Source: Paraliobacillus sp044383835
Lineage (GTDB): Bacteria; Bacillota; Bacilli; Bacillales; Amphibacillaceae
Length of the DNA stretch: 64,000 nt
Reading direction: 5' to 3'
Assembly: GCF_044383835.1 (NCBI RefSeq)
Contig: NZ_JBISEP010000001.1
Location: forward strand, 1 to 64,000
Shown: piece by piece, positions 63,157 to 64,000 of the stretch
Numbering within the stretch: the first letter of the stretch is position 1
How the letters are laid out: each line of letters begins with the position of its first letter
Translations under genes and position numbers: made by a program
Notes under the pieces: generated by a model
What the model was told of the DNA's origin: nothing
Database searches by the model: none
What the model saw: the letters and a program-made list of their open reading frames with translations, nothing else

Positions 63157-63616
63157 AGTTTACCTGCAGTGCCTGTCACTTACCGGTTTTTGTTAATTTA
63201 AACGGACAGATTAGTATATATAAGCAAAAAATGGGAGAGAACTGAGCTCTTCCATTTTTTCTTCCATTTATAACTTTCGAAATAAATCAATGAAGAAGCA
63301 TTCCAATGTGTTATTGATCGAGAAGATGCAAATGAAGGGGAAACATTTGAGGTTGTTGGATATGCTCTATTATGTAAAGGTAAATCTAAATTGCAAAACA
63401 GAGGCAGTCGTCCATCGTTATCGACGTCACAACCTGAAGATGTTTATTGAAGACTTGTTGAAAAAGCTATTATAAAGGTGTGCATTAGAAAATCTGATTC
63501 AACAAATTGTGATAACTGTTAATGACGCATTGCTCATATATGATTTGAAACAGTGATTGTTATGAATCCTAATCATAAAGGGGAGTAGTATTGAACTGCA
63601 CCCCTTTATGAAATTT
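63157..63616. other. Gene-poor stretch with repeat copy 2, terminator and gene debris
   Basis: GCCTGTCACTTACCGG (63171-63186) is the second repeat copy. AAAAAATGGGAGAG/CTCTTCCATTTTTT (63226-63260) is a terminator. From 63287 two overlapping frames stay open to 63472; one reads ‘NEEAFQCVIDREDANEGETF’ and ‘EVVGYALLCKGKSKLQNRG’, the other begins with ATG 63290. Neither has a good ribosome site, so debris is likely. CATAAAGGGG/CCCCTTTATG (63574-63610) may end the minus-strand gene. Confidence 0.5.
63226..63260. terminator. Terminator after the Sel1 gene
   Basis: The 14-nt arms AAAAAATGGGAGAG and CTCTTCCATTTTTT with one G-T pair and a 7-nt loop; T-run on both strands. Confidence 0.8.
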
Positions 63617-63772
63617 TCACAAATTATCGGTATTTATTCTTGGATAATGCTGTTCAAGCATTGATGTAGCTCTTGCGTTTTTAGTGTGTCTATCGTTCTC
63701 TATTTCCTTATATGCGATCTCTGCCTTGTCCGTGTTCGAGTGCTCTGTTCTGTTTACATGCTTATCATTCAT
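63617..63772 (-). CDS. 51-residue hydrophilic protein
   Basis: Begins ‘MNDKHVNRTEHSNTDKAEIA’ and is rich in Asn, His, Lys, Asp and Glu with no hydrophobic core, so probably disordered. AGGAGGTG is spaced for the ATG at 63772 rather than the earlier frame start. Composition recalls small spore-associated or stress proteins, but I do not recognise the family. Confidence 0.6.
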   Translation of the reverse strand: MNDKHVNRTEHSNTDKAEIAYKEIENDRHTKNARATSMLEQHYPRINTDNL

Positions 63773-63930
63773 TTTTACACCTCCTATGAATAATATGTAC
63801 AAGTTGGAGTAAAAAAATGAGCGAAACGAAGATACAACAATAGCTATTAGCCTTTTATTGTATTTTTCCTTTTAATTACTTTATAATGGTATCGATTAAT
63901 AAAGTAGTCTGAAAAAGGGGAAATTGTACT

Positions 63931-64000
63931 TTGAAAACACTTATTATTACAGAAACATTTTTACCATCTATTGATGGAGTTGTGACACGTCTAACAGCAG
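63931..64000 (+). CDS. GT4-family glycosyltransferase, 5' end only
   Basis: The first 23 codons, ‘MKTLIITETFLPSIDGVVTR’ and on, match the N-terminus of GT4 glycosyltransferases (‘ETFLPxxDGVVxR’). TTG start 10 nt after AAAGGGG. The gene runs out of the window; acceptor unknown. Confidence 0.75.
   Translation, partial: MKTLIITETFLPSIDGVVTRLTA

Noticed and set aside
63290..63475. 61-codon frame upstream of the minus-strand small gene
   Set aside because: No convincing ribosome site, and an overlapping frame looks equally protein-like; treated as debris.
1..64000. CRISPR arrays, tRNA or rRNA genes, prophage structural genes
   Set aside because: No regularly spaced direct repeats, no tRNA-like cloverleaf motifs and no phage packaging or tail genes were seen; rnpB is the only clear RNA gene.

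Overview
The window is low-GC chromosomal DNA of a spore-forming, probably halophilic or halotolerant member of the Bacillaceae, close to the Gracilibacillus/Amphibacillus/Virgibacillus group. The main evidence is gene order. The left 31 kb follows the Bacillus subtilis stretch ypiA-ypiB-ypjABC-ypjD-dapB-mgsA-bshA-cca-birA-panBCD-dinG-ypmAB-aspB-asnS-dnaD-nth-ypoC-ponA-recU-cotD-ypsA-gpsB-rnpB-ypsC-ypwA almost gene for gene. CotD, YpjB and YqfQ/VrrA-type proteins point to endospore formation. PBP1 carries a very acidic tail, as is common in salt-adapted Bacilli.

1-12.7 kb: ypiA, ypiB, ypjA, ypjB and a YugP-type membrane protease, then the reversed ypjC, then a tight operon for lysine/cell wall (dapB), methylglyoxal (mgsA), bacillithiol (bshA), tRNA CCA ends (cca), biotin (birA) and pantothenate (panBCD). 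Two expected blocks are absent from their usual places: ypiF-qcrABC (menaquinol:cytochrome c reductase) between ypiB and ypjA, and bshB1 between mgsA and bshA. 12.7-31 kb: dinG, a degenerate ComEC-like metallo-beta-lactamase fold protein, ypmA/ypmB, aspB, asnS, dnaD-nth-ypoC, the reversed recU-ponA pair, small coat and cell-division genes, the type B RNase P RNA gene, ypsC and ypwA. A small structured element resembling an IS200/IS605-type end sits between panD and dinG.

31-54.5 kb: mixed metabolic genes: a lipoprotein, an RNase H-like protein, a decayed cold-shock gene, a DUF72 protein, ypgQ, a two-PG-binding-domain NlpC/P60 enzyme, thyA-dfrA-yozE, sbcDC, yqfQ, an MsrA-MsrB fusion, a 7Fe/8Fe-type ferredoxin, acylphosphatase, a P1-family peptidase, two U32 tRNA hydroxylation proteins, an FAD-Rieske oxidoreductase and several short conserved proteins. 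One 57-codon gene has a perfect-consensus cre site over its -35 box.

54.7-62.1 kb is the accessory region. A Tn3-family transposon lies at about 55.08-60.03 kb. It keeps a frameshifted 5' part of tnpA, a res-like region, an intact serine resolvase gene and a 38-bp terminal inverted repeat at 59997-60034, but its left end and the catalytic part of tnpA are gone. Its cargo is a GntR regulator, an ABC ATPase, an ABC-2 permease and a previously untracked 30-residue membrane peptide, plus a short leader-peptide-like ORF with hairpins. The intact right end abuts a dead mcrB gene. After it come a frameshifted mcrC and a fused fragment of a bacterial PH-domain gene, so a McrBC-type restriction locus has been destroyed here. 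A Sel1-repeat gene flanked by copies of a GCCTGTCACT palindromic repeat follows. The window ends in the start of a GT4 glycosyltransferase gene.

All calls come from reading the sequence and from knowledge of the families; no database search was run. Many starts were moved inward from the longest open frame because a Shine-Dalgarno site dictates an internal ATG, GTG or TTG.
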